Below the pieces are notes generated by a model, which did not search any database, was not told the origin of the DNA, and saw nothing but the letters and a program-made list of their open reading frames with translations. Source: Planctomycetota bacterium (GTDB taxonomy: Bacteria; Planctomycetota; MHYJ01; WSZJ01; JACPWG01). From it: a stretch of 64,000 nucleotides of DNA. This document shows, in pieces, positions 1 through 8,334 of the stretch. The DNA lies in the NCBI GenBank assembly GCA_016197205.1, contig JACPWG010000111.1:49776-113775 (forward strand), given 5' to 3'. Both the position numbers and the translations under genes were made by a program. The first letter of the stretch is position 1. The number at the start of each line of letters is the position of its first letter.

Positions 1-131
1 CGTCGGATGGGAGGGACTCCCGCACGGGACAGAAACCCCGCGAGGGACTGTCCGAGTACTTGCGGCTGCTTGCAGAGCGCGAGACGAGGAGACCGCCGGA
101 GTCGACGACCGGAGCCGGCGCGGCGAAGTGA
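1..131 (+). CDS. C-terminal end of an upstream gene (partial)
   Basis: Reading frame 3 is open from the left edge to a TGA at 129-131 and gives about 42 residues ending in an Ala/Gly-rich tail. A short amphipathic stretch (GLSEYLRLLAERE) looks like a real helix rather than random reading. The start lies outside the window. The other frames in this stretch give Arg-rich shadow translations. No function can be assigned; a non-coding reading is possible. Confidence 0.4.
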   Translation, partial: SDGRDSRTGQKPREGLSEYLRLLAERETRRPPESTTGAGAAK

Positions 132-461
132 ATCCCCGCGGATTGTGCGCTTGCGGGGAGGAATTCGGCGGCGTGGCCGAACCCGAGGTGACCTCAGGAC
201 GCGCGGTCTGGGGGCGTTCTGCCGTGACCTCCGGTTCGAGGCCGCCGACCCGCATGGGAGCGCTCCGCGAACCCACCGGGCAGCGAGGTCGAATCCGCGG
301 CTCTGGAAGAACGCGCGGAGACCGCTCCCTCACGGTCGCGGTTCCGTGTGTCCGTCACGGACCCGTTCCGCTTCCATCGTCCCCATGTCGTGCACCCCCA
401 GGATCGGTACTGAAGGCCCACCAAGCTCGATCGCCCCTGGGCCCTTTCGGAGCCGCACCGC
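132..461. other. Intergenic gap with one repeat-A copy
   Basis: No credible gene is seen. The stretch contains one copy of dispersed repeat A at 321-344. I see no clear -35/-10 pair; a purine-rich GGAG about nine bases before the ATG at 462 could serve as the ribosome binding site of the next gene. Confidence 0.5.
321..344 (+). repeat. Dispersed repeat A, copy 1
   Basis: This copy carries the family core CCGCTCCCTCACGGTC followed by a GGTTC-like end. Other copies are near 2983, 4011, 15553, 29831 and 45601, the last three inverted. When read as protein the core gives the spurious string PLPHGRGS. Confidence 0.8.
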
Positions 462-2549
462 ATGCGCATCGCCGCCGCCTTTTTTTTGCTGCTCGCGCTC
501 CTCGCCCCGTCCGCGGCGCGCGCGGACGCGCTCGACGACGCGCTCGCGCTCGTGGGCCTCGACCGCGCCACGCTCGGCTGGCGCCCGAAGGGCTACTGGG
601 GACGCTACCCGGCCGACATCCCGTACAAGCTTCGCCATTTTGACGACTGCCTCGCGGAACCGCTCGCGGTCGTCAACGTCGCGCGCACGCTTGGCAGCTC
701 GGCACGCGCACTCCTGGCAACCGACGCGCTCGCAAAGGCGCCGGAGAAGTGCGACGGCGCGCTCTTCCGCGCCGTCCATGCGCTCGGGATCGAACGCAAG
801 CTCGGCTCCTTCCGCGCCTACTCCGCCAATCTGCTCGCCGTCGACACGGACATCGTGGAGGCTCTCCTGCGCGTGCAAGAGGCGGCCGGGCGGCCGGCGC
901 GCATGTTCACGTTCGGGATCGAGTCGCCGTACCCCGATTTCCGAAAGGACCTCGAGCGGCGCGCCTCCGCGATCCCGGCGGCGGCTCGACCGATCCTCGG
1001 CCGACTCGTGCTCAACACGCTCGATGCGTGGCGCTGGGCCGAGCGCGCGTGGCGGAACTGCCCGCTGGCGCTCCGCGAAGCGGCCTGCCGGCGGATTGAC
1101 CTGGGCGCGGAAATGACGGACGCGCTCGACTACGCGCCGGAGATCGACGACGCCGCGCGGCTCCTGGACGAGCCGAGTCTCTGGTACGCAGGGATGAAGT
1201 GCCTCGAGGCGCTGGACGAAGCGCGGCGCGCGCTGGCCGCGCTCCCACCGTCTCCTCCGTTCGCCTTCGATTGGAAAACGCCCTTCGGTTGGGTGCGGGT
1301 CCGCGGCAGCGGGAACGATACGGTGGACGCGGCCGACGCGCTGCTCGTGGTCGATCTCGGGGGCAACGACACGGTGCGCGGAGCCGCGGGCACGGGCACC
1401 GCCGCGCGGCCGATTGGGCTCTATCTTGACCTCGCGGGCAACGATACGTACGAAGCCGATGGCCCGGCGCAGGGCGCGGGGCTGTGCGGCATCGGCGTCC
1501 TCCTCGACGCCGACGGCGACGACACGTACGTGGCGGGGTCATGTGCGCAGGGTTTCGGCCAGCTCGGGATGGGCATACTCGCCGATCTCGCGGGAAAGGA
1601 CACCTACTCCGTCCGCTTCTCGGGACAAGGGGCCGGCTTTCTCGGCATCGGTCTGCTGTTCGACGCGGCCGGCGACGACACGTACCGCCTCCATTCGGAC
1701 GGCCAGGGGTTCGGCGGCGCGGGCGGAGTCGGGGTGCTGGCCGACCGCTCCGGAAACGATAGCTACGTCGCGGAACGCGACCCGGCGGTGACCGGGCGTC
1801 CGTCGTATCACAGCGAACTGAAAATCTCGGTGTCGAACGCGCAAGGTTGCGGCATGGGCAGGCGCGGCGACGGCGCGGACGGTCACTCGTGGGCGGGCGG
1901 GCTCGGCGCGCTCCTGGATTGCGAGGGGGACGACCGCTACTCGGCCGGCAACTGGTCGATGGGGACCGGCTACTGGTTCGGCACCGGCCTCCTCTGGGAC
2001 GGCGCGGGCAACGACGACTACCGCGGGTGCGTCTGGTCGCAGGGAAGCGGCGCGCACTTTTGCATCGGTGCGCTCGTCGACGAGTCGGGAGACGACAAGC
2101 ACGTCGTCGAGGAGACCGGCTCGCACTCGCTCGCATTCGGGCACGACTTCACGGTCGCCCTGCTCGTGGACGCGGCCGGGAATGACCTTTATGAAGTGAA
2201 GACGATCGGCATCGCGTACTCGATCAACCGGTCCGTGGCGATGCTGCTCGATCTCGGCGGAGACGACGTCTACCACATGGGGACGGGGAACCGTCCGGGG
2301 ACCGCGCTTTTCGACGAGAAGATGCGGGACCGCACGGGCGGGTCGACGTACTTCGCGGACGCGACCTCGGTCGCGCTGTTTCTCGACGTCGGGGGACGCG
2401 ACACGTACGTCCCCGAGCGGTCGAACGACGCGGTGTGGCTCGATGAGCCGGGCTCGCCGAACCCGGCGGTCCGGAACTGGAGCCTCGGGGTCGACCGCGC
2501 GGAGGGGGCGGCGGGGCTGGAGCCCGCGCCGGAGAAGGGGCCGAAGTAG
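462..2549 (+). CDS. Secreted DxxGxDxY-repeat protein
   Basis: The 695-residue protein begins with a clear signal peptide (MRIAAAFFLLLALLAPSAARA). Residues about 25-280 form a mostly helical-looking, non-repetitive region. From about residue 285 to 660 there are roughly ten copies of a 27-33 residue unit built on LxDxxGxDxY, often preceded by QGxGxxGxGxL. The Asp/Gly-rich turns recall RTX calcium-binding repeats but the period is much longer, so a beta-solenoid that may bind metal is my inference. The Phe-Phe in the signal peptide is encoded by a run of eight T (480-487), unlike the surrounding GC-rich codon use. It stands alone between two repeat-filled gaps. Its function is unknown. Confidence 0.85.
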   Translation: MRIAAAFFLLLALLAPSAARADALDDALALVGLDRATLGWRPKGYWGRYPADIPYKLRHFDDCLAEPLAVVNVARTLGSSARALLATDALAKAPEKCDGALFRAVHALGIERKLGSFRAYSANLLAVDTDIVEALLRVQEAAGRPARMFTFGIESPYPDFRKDLERRASAIPAAARPILGRLVLNTLDAWRWAERAWRNCPLALREAACRRIDLGAEMTDALDYAPEIDDAARLLDEPSLWYAGMKCLEALDEARRALAALPPSPPFAFDWKTPFGWVRVRGSGNDTVDAADALLVVDLGGNDTVRGAAGTGTAARPIGLYLDLAGNDTYEADGPAQGAGLCGIGVLLDADGDDTYVAGSCAQGFGQLGMGILADLAGKDTYSVRFSGQGAGFLGIGLLFDAAGDDTYRLHSDGQGFGGAGGVGVLADRSGNDSYVAERDPAVTGRPSYHSELKISVSNAQGCGMGRRGDGADGHSWAGGLGALLDCEGDDRYSAGNWSMGTGYWFGTGLLWDGAGNDDYRGCVWSQGSGAHFCIGALVDESGDDKHVVEETGSHSLAFGHDFTVALLVDAAGNDLYEVKTIGIAYSINRSVAMLLDLGGDDVYHMGTGNRPGTALFDEKMRDRTGGSTYFADATSVALFLDVGGRDTYVPERSNDAVWLDEPGSPNPAVRNWSLGVDRAEGAAGLEPAPEKGPK

Positions 2550-2610
2550 CAGGCGAGGCGGGGCGAGGTTGGAACCGCCGACAGGGTTGCGCGGGGGCGG
2601 CGGCGGAGTC

Positions 2611-2645
2611 TCGCTTCGTGGGCACGGCAGCGCCGTGCCCCTACG
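2611..2645 (+). repeat. Dispersed hairpin repeat B, copy 1
   Basis: The core is a perfect inverted repeat, GGGCACGGC and GCCGTGCCC separated by AGC (2620-2640), preceded by TCGCTTCGT. It is identical over about 33 bases to the copy at 47561. A further copy with a GCT loop lies at 17985-18020, and a degenerate one near 47441. Confidence 0.85.
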
Positions 2646-2765
2646 CCTTGCAGCCGGGAAGCGCGGTGACCCAAAGAATCGCAGCCGGACAGCGCGATGA
2701 CCCAACGAATGGCAGCCGGGCAGCGCCGAGACCCAGCGGAAATTGGCCTGCCGCGCGGAGCGACC

Positions 2766-2910
2766 CTCAGTACCGCCCCACAGAATTGGGTGACCAATTT
2801 CCTCGGCGATTTCGGCCGCCTGCTTCGTTGCACTCGCTCGACGTAGTTCTCCGTTACTACGCCTCGCTCGCGCGCCTCGCGGGCGGCCGAACTTGCCTTC
2901 GGCTGCCTTT
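2766..2910 (+). repeat. Dispersed repeat G, copy 1
   Basis: A stretch of about 145 bases running from CTCAGTACCGCCCCACAG to GCCTTCGGCTGCC. It reappears inverted at 42127-42303, where an extra segment interrupts the match. It contains no open frame of note. Confidence 0.75.
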
Positions 2911-2982
2911 TCGACCACCAGTTCTCCCCGGCAGCCGATCGGTTGCGAGACCAAACCCGAGGGAACCGAAGGTCGCGCTGAG

Positions 2983-3006
2983 ACCGCTCCCTCACGGTCG
3001 AGGTTC
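2983..3006 (+). repeat. Dispersed repeat A, copy 2
   Basis: The core CCGCTCCCTCACGGTC is followed by GAGGTTC; see copy 1 at 321 for the family. Confidence 0.8.
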
Positions 3007-3046
3007 GGATCCGCGGCGCCAGTCGATTCGCAAGAATTTCGTCGTT

Positions 3047-3103
3047 CGGTGTGTTCGGCGTTTTCGGTGGTCCGTCCTCTGGGTTGCGGCCCGGGGCTGC
3101 CCT
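3047..3103 (+). repeat. Dispersed repeat F, copy 1
   Basis: The module TTCGGCGTTTTCGGTGG followed by GGTTGCGGCC and GGCTGCCCTGG recurs inverted at 29722-29788 and direct at 57286-57376. In the last two copies it is longer and continues into a stretch with CTGTGGTTTC. Confidence 0.7.
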
Positions 3104-3144
3104 GGATCCTCCGTGGCCTCTCCGTGGGCATCCCGGGATTCCCA

Positions 3145-3174
3145 TTGCCGCGCGGCGCCCGCCGGTGTTAGAAT
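3145..3174 (+). promoter_or_regulatory. Candidate sigma-70 promoter
   Basis: TTGCCG at 3145-3150 and TAGAAT at 3169-3174 are 18 bases apart, about 60 bases upstream of the ATG at 3235. The -10 box is good and the -35 box is weak. Confidence 0.5.
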
Positions 3175-3234
3175 CCCGCGAGGGCGCGACCTTTCGTCCG
3201 CCCGTCAGCAGTCCCTGCGACCGGAGGGCCCTCC

Positions 3235-3936
3235 ATGGGGATCGATCCGAACAAGAAGTCCGAACACCCGGCGGTGTTGCGGATGCAGAAGAAGCAATTC
3301 TGGCAGAAGGTGAAGCGCCGGCTGATGCTGGTCGCTTTCCTGGGGCTCGTCGGAGGCGGATGGGCGGGGATGAAGAAGTACCGCGGGGAAGAGGTGAGCT
3401 GGGAGGCGCTGTGGGCGGACATCTTTGGCGGGGCATCGGAGGCGATCGCACTCCTGGACGAAGAGATGAAGCGAGGCCCGACCCCGTCGGACGAGGAGTT
3501 GTCAAAGATGCTGCGGAAAACGCCGCCCCCGGCGGACGCGGGGGGCGGGGCCGCGCCCGCCGCCGGCACGGGCACGACCCCGGACCCGGACGCCGGCGGG
3601 AAGCCGGCCGGAACGCCCCCGTCCGGTGGGACGCAGGTGTCCACCGTCGCCACACCGGAGCCGACGGCCGAGGAGAAGGCCGCGCAGGCGAAGGTGAAGG
3701 ACGCCAACACCGCCTATGACAGTTGCATGGCGCACTACGAGAAGTTCCGCTCCACGCAGGACCGCGGGAAGAAAGGGATCGAGATCAAGGCCGCCATGTC
3801 CAACATACAAAAAGCGGCCGCCGGCTACGCCTCCGCGCTCGACATCCTTCCCGACAATGCCTGGCTCCAGGAGCGGCACCGGAAGTCGATCGAGATCCTC
3901 AAGGAGTGCCGCTACAAGGCCGAACTTTTCAAGTAA
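3235..3936 (+). CDS. Small single-pass membrane protein of unknown function
   Basis: The 233-residue protein has a Lys/Arg-rich N-terminus (KKQFWQKVKRR) directly before one hydrophobic segment at about residues 29-46. This suggests an inner-membrane anchor rather than a cleaved signal. A Pro/Ala/Gly/Thr-rich linker (about 100-145) separates this from a charged, helical C-terminal domain of about 85 residues with alternating Lys, Ala and Tyr, which looks TPR-like. I recognise no family. The start at 3235 is supported by the GGAGGG before CCTCCATG. It is probably monocistronic. Confidence 0.75.
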   Translation: MGIDPNKKSEHPAVLRMQKKQFWQKVKRRLMLVAFLGLVGGGWAGMKKYRGEEVSWEALWADIFGGASEAIALLDEEMKRGPTPSDEELSKMLRKTPPPADAGGGAAPAAGTGTTPDPDAGGKPAGTPPSGGTQVSTVATPEPTAEEKAAQAKVKDANTAYDSCMAHYEKFRSTQDRGKKGIEIKAAMSNIQKAAAGYASALDILPDNAWLQERHRKSIEILKECRYKAELFK

Positions 3937-4010
3937 TTCAACTCTTGCGCATCCCCGGATTCTACCCTGGGGCGAGCTCGAAGCCGGGGCTACGGTAGGA
4001 CGCGCCGAGG

Positions 4011-4035
4011 CCGCTCCCTCACGGTCTTGGTTCCG
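4011..4035 (+). repeat. Dispersed repeat A, copy 3
   Basis: CCGCTCCCTCACGGTC followed by TTGGTTCC lies in the 212-base gap between the 3' ends of two convergent genes. Confidence 0.75.
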
Positions 4036-4148
4036 CTTCGGCCCGCGGCACGCAGAGAGCCGCCGTCCGCCGCCGACGCAAGCCATGGGTCAGCGGCGGC
4101 GCGGCGCTCCTGCGCTCGCCGAATCGCGAGGGTTTGGAAGCACCGCGC

Positions 4149-4604
4149 TCAACGATCCTCGCCTCCTCCATCACCGCCGCCGCCGCGCGCGCCACGCGGA
4201 GGCCGATCTCCTCCCTGTCCACCCGGCCCACCCGGCCCGCCGGGGCCGCCGGGGCCGCCGGGGCCGCCGGCACCCATCCCGTCGTCCAGGGTGAGCTTTT
4301 TCTCGATCTGAAGATCTCCGTTGATTTTGTAGAGCGTGCTTCCGCGCAGGACGTACAGGTAGTCCTTCATCACGCACATCGAGCCGGGGGCAGCGCCCAT
4401 CCCGCCGCCGCGCATCATGCCGCCTCGCCCGCCGAACCCGCCGCCGGGGCCTCCCCCGGGTCCCCCGCCAGGACCACCCCCGGGACCCTCATCCTGAGCG
4501 CTCGCTTGCGGTGTCGTCGGCAGGGAGAGCAGCGCCACGGCCACCACCATGCCAAGTAAGCCGGCCAGCACGACAGGCAGGCCAAATCGACGTCCTGAGG
4601 GCAT
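4149..4604 (-). CDS. Gly-rich collagen-like secreted protein
   Basis: I choose the ATG at 4604 because GGAGG lies five bases before it; this gives 151 residues. An N-terminal hydrophobic segment ends in an Ala-x-Ala site (ASA), so the protein is probably exported. Two Gly/Pro-Gly tracts flank a short core containing MCVMKDYLYVLRGSTLYKI. In planctomycetes, comparable Gly-rich proteins carry a similar YVLRG-type core, from memory. The C-terminus is Gly/Arg/Asp-rich. The short tandem GGN units make expansion or contraction by slippage likely. Its role is unknown; a cell-surface or matrix protein is the likeliest guess. Confidence 0.7.
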   Translation of the reverse strand: MPSGRRFGLPVVLAGLLGMVVAVALLSLPTTPQASAQDEGPGGGPGGGPGGGPGGGFGGRGGMMRGGGMGAAPGSMCVMKDYLYVLRGSTLYKINGDLQIEKKLTLDDGMGAGGPGGPGGPGGPGGPGGQGGDRPPRGARGGGGDGGGEDR

Positions 4605-4888
4605 GGAAACCTCCATCCTGTGTTGGGGTCCGAAGGTGCATTGCCGCAAAGAGAGGGGGAGGCAAAGTGCCGGCCCTCGCGGCGGGCCTCACGTCGCCTC
4701 CGCGCCGGAGTGCCGAGCTGCGCGTGCGCGGGCACGGGCCGGTTCCCCCAACCCATGAACGCGGATCGGGTCCGTCTATTGTGGAATTGTTGGTTCATGT
4801 AGGGAGTCTCCCGGGTTTCCCTGTCGACATGCTGCCCGATAATGCCCGGGAAGGGCCGGTTTTCGGGCTCTCCAGGGTGCGCCAGGTC

Positions 4889-4908
4889 GGTGGATAACCG
4901 GTGGACAA
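4889..4908 (+). promoter_or_regulatory. Tandem DnaA-box-like 9-mers
   Basis: GGTGGATAA (4889-4897) and GGTGGACAA (4900-4908) start 11 bases apart, about one helical turn. A third, TGTGGACAA, lies at 5140-5148. Each differs by one or two bases from the consensus TGTGGATAA. This is suggestive only. Confidence 0.3.
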
Positions 4909-5010
4909 CTCCTGTCCCCGCCGTGCATTTTTGCACGCATCCTGCCTGAGCCTTGTGCCTCGGGCGGCAAGGCGGGGAGAGGCCGCTGGCCGTGTTTTTT
5001 TCTGCGATGA

Positions 5011-5039
5011 TGCAACATGTTTTAAAATAACATGTTGCA
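5011..5039. promoter_or_regulatory. Perfect 11-base inverted repeat (possible operator)
   Basis: TGCAACATGTT and AACATGTTGCA are separated by TTAAAAT. There is no T-run after the right arm, so it looks more like a protein-binding dyad than a terminator. It lies about 310 bases upstream of the promoter of the MerR-type gene. Confidence 0.5.
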
Positions 5040-5346
5040 CTGTTCGTGCGCGTCAAGCTCCGGGACTCGCCCGCGAACCTTGACGGAACAAGGGGTTTGC
5101 CGAGTTTTCCTTCTTTTTTTGCAACGGACCGCCTGGGAATGTGGACAAATCAAGGTTCGTGGCCGATCTCAGGATCCGGCAAGAATCGGATGGGGAGAAA
5201 TCCTTGACAGGATAGGGGCTACAGGTCGGTCCCACCTCAGGGCCCCGTTCTTGCCATCGCGAGTGAAGACGTAACAGGCTTTGGTGTAGTATTTTATAGA
5301 CTTTGCTTGACGGACATTCCCCCAGACGCACTTTCGGGAATTCCCC

Positions 5347-5375
5347 TTGACAACGAGTGTTACGAAGCATAAAAT
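5347..5375 (+). promoter_or_regulatory. Strong sigma-70-type promoter for the MerR-type gene
   Basis: A consensus TTGACA (5347-5352) and TAAAAT (5370-5375) are separated by 17 bases. Transcription would start near 5382, leaving a leader of about 85 bases. Confidence 0.75.
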
Positions 5376-5468
5376 ATAAACAACGCGATTCGGGCCTCCT
5401 GCTCGGCGGAGAGCGGCGACTTGACCCGCACCGGCGTTTCTCAGCTCCACTGATTCAGGCACTCCCCC

Positions 5469-5768
5469 GTGAAACCTCGAAAGCTCTACAAAATCGGCGA
5501 GGTCATCAAGTTCTCGGGGCTGTCTCGACAGACCCTCCACAATTACACCGTCCGGGAACTCATCGCGCCGCTGGAGCGGACGGACTCCGGACACCGGCTC
5601 TACGCCCACGAGGTCTTTGAGCGCATCAAAAAGATCGAGCGTTGGAAGGCCCATCGTACGCTCGAAGAAGTGAAGCGGTTGCTCGACGAAGAGGACGCGG
5701 CCGGCGCCGGCGCTTCTCCCGCAAATCCCGGTTCGCCCCAAGGCGTGGAGCCCCGCGATGCCCGCTAG
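5469..5768 (+). CDS. MerR-family HTH regulator (short)
   Basis: From the GTG at 5469 the product is 99 residues. Residues 7-76 match a MerR-type winged helix: KIGEVIKFSGLSRQTLHNY forms the HTH, followed by GHRLYAHEVFERIKKI and EEVKRLLDE. There is no long dimerisation helix and no Cys-rich effector region. It therefore resembles the short MerR-like DNA-binding proteins rather than metal or drug sensors. Its 3' end overlaps the next gene by 11 bases, so the two are translationally coupled. A consensus promoter lies 120 bases upstream. The target is unknown; the dyad at 5011 is a candidate site. Confidence 0.8.
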   Translation: MKPRKLYKIGEVIKFSGLSRQTLHNYTVRELIAPLERTDSGHRLYAHEVFERIKKIERWKAHRTLEEVKRLLDEEDAAGAGASPANPGSPQGVEPRDAR

Positions 5769-8271
5769 AAGCCCGGCCCCCCCCGCCCGCGGCCGCGCCG
5801 GCGCGGGCGCCGCCCCTCGTGTCCGCGTGAACGCCCGCGCCGTCCTCCTCGCCGCCGCGATCGTGTCGCTCCCCGTCCTTGGCTGGCTCCTCGCCGGCGA
5901 ACGACCTGCGCCTGCCGATCGCCTCCTCGCTCGTGCGCGCGACGCACGCGCCGTCCAGGATTTGCCCCGCGCGGTCGCCCTCCTCCGCACCCTGCTCCAG
6001 TTCCACCCTCACGACCCGCTCGCCGGCAAGGCGTGGCTTCTCCTCGCCGACTCCCTTCTCGCGGGCACCGGCCCGGGCGCCCCCGCCGCCGTAACGCCCG
6101 CCGAGCTTGCAGCCGCCGCGCGCGCGTGCGTCGAGGCCGAGGCCTCGGGCGAGACGCCCGACGAAGTGAAGCCGCTCCGCCTGCTTCTCGCGCGCGCCCT
6201 CGCCTCCGCCGGGCAATGGGCCGGCGCGCATCAACAGCTCGAGCTCGCGCTGGCCGGCGGCGTCGGCTTCTCCCCGCTCCTCCTCGAACTCGCACGCGCC
6301 GCGGCGCTCAAGCTGCCGCCCGACCCGGACGGCGCGCTCGCCGCGCTCGACCGTTACGACGCCCTCGCCGGCACTCCGGACGAAGTGCTCCGTGGCCTGC
6401 TGGCACGCGGCGCCCTCCTGGTTCTGCTCGGGCGGCACGCCGAGGCCGGATCGGCCTACCGGGCCGTAGCCGAGCGGTTCCCCTCCACCCCGGAGGCGCA
6501 GCAGGCCCGGCTGGAAGCAGGTCGCGCCTTCCTCGCGGCCGAGCAGAGGAAGGCGGCGAACGAAGAGCTGTCCCGTGCCCGTGCGGACGCCGGGAGCGGC
6601 GGACGGGTCGCGTCGGAGGCCGAGGCGGTTTGCCTGCTTGCCCGCCTGCGACGAGAGGAGGGGGATGCCGCCGGCGCGCTGAAGCTCCTCGCGGAAGCGC
6701 CGCGTCCCGCTCCTCGAAACGTGGAGCTTGCCTCCGAGTTTGTCGCGGCCTCCTGCCACCTGGATCTCGGCGACCGCGGGAGCGCCCTCGCCTGCTTCGA
6801 CCGCGCGACGGTGGCCGCGCCCTCCGCCCCGACCGATCTGCCGCGGGCGATCCGGGATCTCGCGCGTCTCGCCGACGGACTCGAACTTCCGGAGGACCTT
6901 CGCGCCGCCCTCGTGCTCCTTCGGCGCTGGGCCGGCTACGTGCCCTCCACACCGGACCGCTCGGCGCTGCTCCGACTGGTCGCGCAGGCGGGTGGGCGTC
7001 TCGGGGAAGGCTGCGCCGCGAGGCTCACGCGTGCGCCGGACGGCGACGTCGGCGCAGGCAGCCCCGGCGGTCCCGGTGAAGGCGCCGGCGAGGGACGAAC
7101 CGTCGTTCCGGCGGCCGGGGAACTGGAGCGGATGGAGGTGGAGGGTTTCGAGGCGGCGGCGGAGGCGCACGCCGAGTTGGAGCGGCTGGCGCTGCCGGGG
7201 ACCTCCGGACTCGAGCACGCCCTGGCGGCGGGCCGCGCCCTTGCGCGCGCGGGCCGGCCCCTTCGCGCCCTCGTCGCCTTGCGGCGCTTCGAGCGGCTCT
7301 GCCTGGCCGAGGACCCGAGGCAGGCCGAGTCGCTCTGGCTCGAAGGCTCGTGCCTCCGGAGCCTGGGCCGCGAACGCGACGCGGAGCAGGCGTTCCGCCG
7401 CTCGGCGACGTGCCTTCCGCAGGCGTACCCGTTCGGCTATCGCAGTCGCCTCGAGGCGGAGCGCTCCCTCCGGCGGCTCGGCAAGCCCGAAACGGCCGCT
7501 GCCGGCCTGGAGGAGCTTCTCCGGCAGGGGGACCTGACGTCCGAAGACCCGGTCTGGCGGGCGGCCCTCCTGGAGCTGGGGTGCGCGCTCCTCGAGGTGG
7601 CCCGCTCGGGGGACCCGCGTCGGCCGGTCCCGGCCGGGCCCGAGGACGGGGAGCTTCGGCTGCTGGAGGCCCTCGCCCGTTCCCCGAAGGACGCCGAGAC
7701 GCTTTTTCGGGCGAACGCCGAGCTGGGCCTGCGCGCGCTGGACCGCGGCGACGCAGGCTCGCTCTCGGCCGCGGAAGGGCGCTTGGCGACCGCGCTCGCG
7801 ACGGGCCAGGCTCGCGGCGCGGACGGAAACGCTCTAGGGGAAACACCCGAGGGCGCGGCCCTGGTCCTGCGCGCGCGGCTGGCGCTCGCCGACTGCCGGA
7901 GCCGGCTCGGGCAGCCCGGGGACGCGGCCGAGGACTACGGTTCGCTCTGGCGGGACCGCGGCGACCCCGCGGACCCGGTCGGCGTTCGCGCCTTGGTCGG
8001 CTACCTGCGTTCGCTGGCACGCTCGGGGCGCGGGACTGAGGCCGCCGCCGTGGCTCGGGAGGCGCGGCTTGGCCAGGCGCCGGCGCTGACCGCTGCGGAC
8101 GGGTCCGCGATGCCCGCGCCGCCGGCCCCGGTGACCGCGGCGCTCTGGGTCGAGGCCGCGGCTCGACTCCACGGCGACGCGAAACGCGACGAAGCGGAGG
8201 TGCGCGGGAGCGAGAGCGAGAGTGAGAGGGCGGGCGTGTCCCCTGCGACGGGGCCGGCCGGCCGGCGGTAA
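5758..8271 (+). CDS. Large TPR-like membrane-anchored protein
   Basis: The 837-residue protein has an Arg/Ala-rich N-terminus, one hydrophobic segment (about residues 30-46, AVLLAAAIVSLPVLGWLLAG) and then several hundred residues of Ala/Leu/Arg-rich helical repeats typical of TPR or Sel1-like solenoids. Examples are the segments around FPSTPEAQQARLEAGRAFL and YRAVAERF. An outward-facing scaffold is likely. The ATG at 5758 overlaps the MerR-type gene; a GTG at 5827 or a nearby site is an alternative start. A hairpin with a T-run at 8307-8334 follows. No specific function is recognised. Confidence 0.75.
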   Translation: MPARSPAPPARGRAGAGAAPRVRVNARAVLLAAAIVSLPVLGWLLAGERPAPADRLLARARDARAVQDLPRAVALLRTLLQFHPHDPLAGKAWLLLADSLLAGTGPGAPAAVTPAELAAAARACVEAEASGETPDEVKPLRLLLARALASAGQWAGAHQQLELALAGGVGFSPLLLELARAAALKLPPDPDGALAALDRYDALAGTPDEVLRGLLARGALLVLLGRHAEAGSAYRAVAERFPSTPEAQQARLEAGRAFLAAEQRKAANEELSRARADAGSGGRVASEAEAVCLLARLRREEGDAAGALKLLAEAPRPAPRNVELASEFVAASCHLDLGDRGSALACFDRATVAAPSAPTDLPRAIRDLARLADGLELPEDLRAALVLLRRWAGYVPSTPDRSALLRLVAQAGGRLGEGCAARLTRAPDGDVGAGSPGGPGEGAGEGRTVVPAAGELERMEVEGFEAAAEAHAELERLALPGTSGLEHALAAGRALARAGRPLRALVALRRFERLCLAEDPRQAESLWLEGSCLRSLGRERDAEQAFRRSATCLPQAYPFGYRSRLEAERSLRRLGKPETAAAGLEELLRQGDLTSEDPVWRAALLELGCALLEVARSGDPRRPVPAGPEDGELRLLEALARSPKDAETLFRANAELGLRALDRGDAGSLSAAEGRLATALATGQARGADGNALGETPEGAALVLRARLALADCRSRLGQPGDAAEDYGSLWRDRGDPADPVGVRALVGYLRSLARSGRGTEAAAVAREARLGQAPALTAADGSAMPAPPAPVTAALWVEAAARLHGDAKRDEAEVRGSESESERAGVSPATGPAGRR

Positions 8272-8306
8272 ACGGACTGCGGCAGGGTTCAAATCGGCAG
8301 GAGCCG

Positions 8307-8334
8307 CGAGGACTGAGTCTTCGCAGTTTTTTTT
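8307..8334 (+). terminator. Rho-independent terminator after the TPR-like gene
   Basis: CGAGGAC and GTCTTCG form a seven-pair stem (one G-T) around a TGA loop. CAG and a run of eight T follow. It sits 36 bases after the stop codon. Confidence 0.65.

Larger units (their letters stand above)
2550..3234. other. Repeat-filled intergenic region
   Basis: No gene is seen. The stretch is a mosaic of dispersed repeats: B (2611-2645), G (2766-2910), A (2983-3006) and F (3047-3103), ending in a candidate promoter (3145-3174) for the next gene. The same modules recur elsewhere in the window, in other combinations and orientations. Confidence 0.75.
4605..5468. other. Long AT-richer regulatory region
   Basis: This 864-base gap lies between two divergently transcribed genes and has no credible ORF. 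It is visibly richer in A+T than its surroundings. It contains three 9-mers resembling DnaA boxes, a small GTGCA/TGCAC hairpin (4923-4936), an 11-base perfect dyad (5011-5039) and a strong promoter just before the MerR-type gene. Confidence 0.6.
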
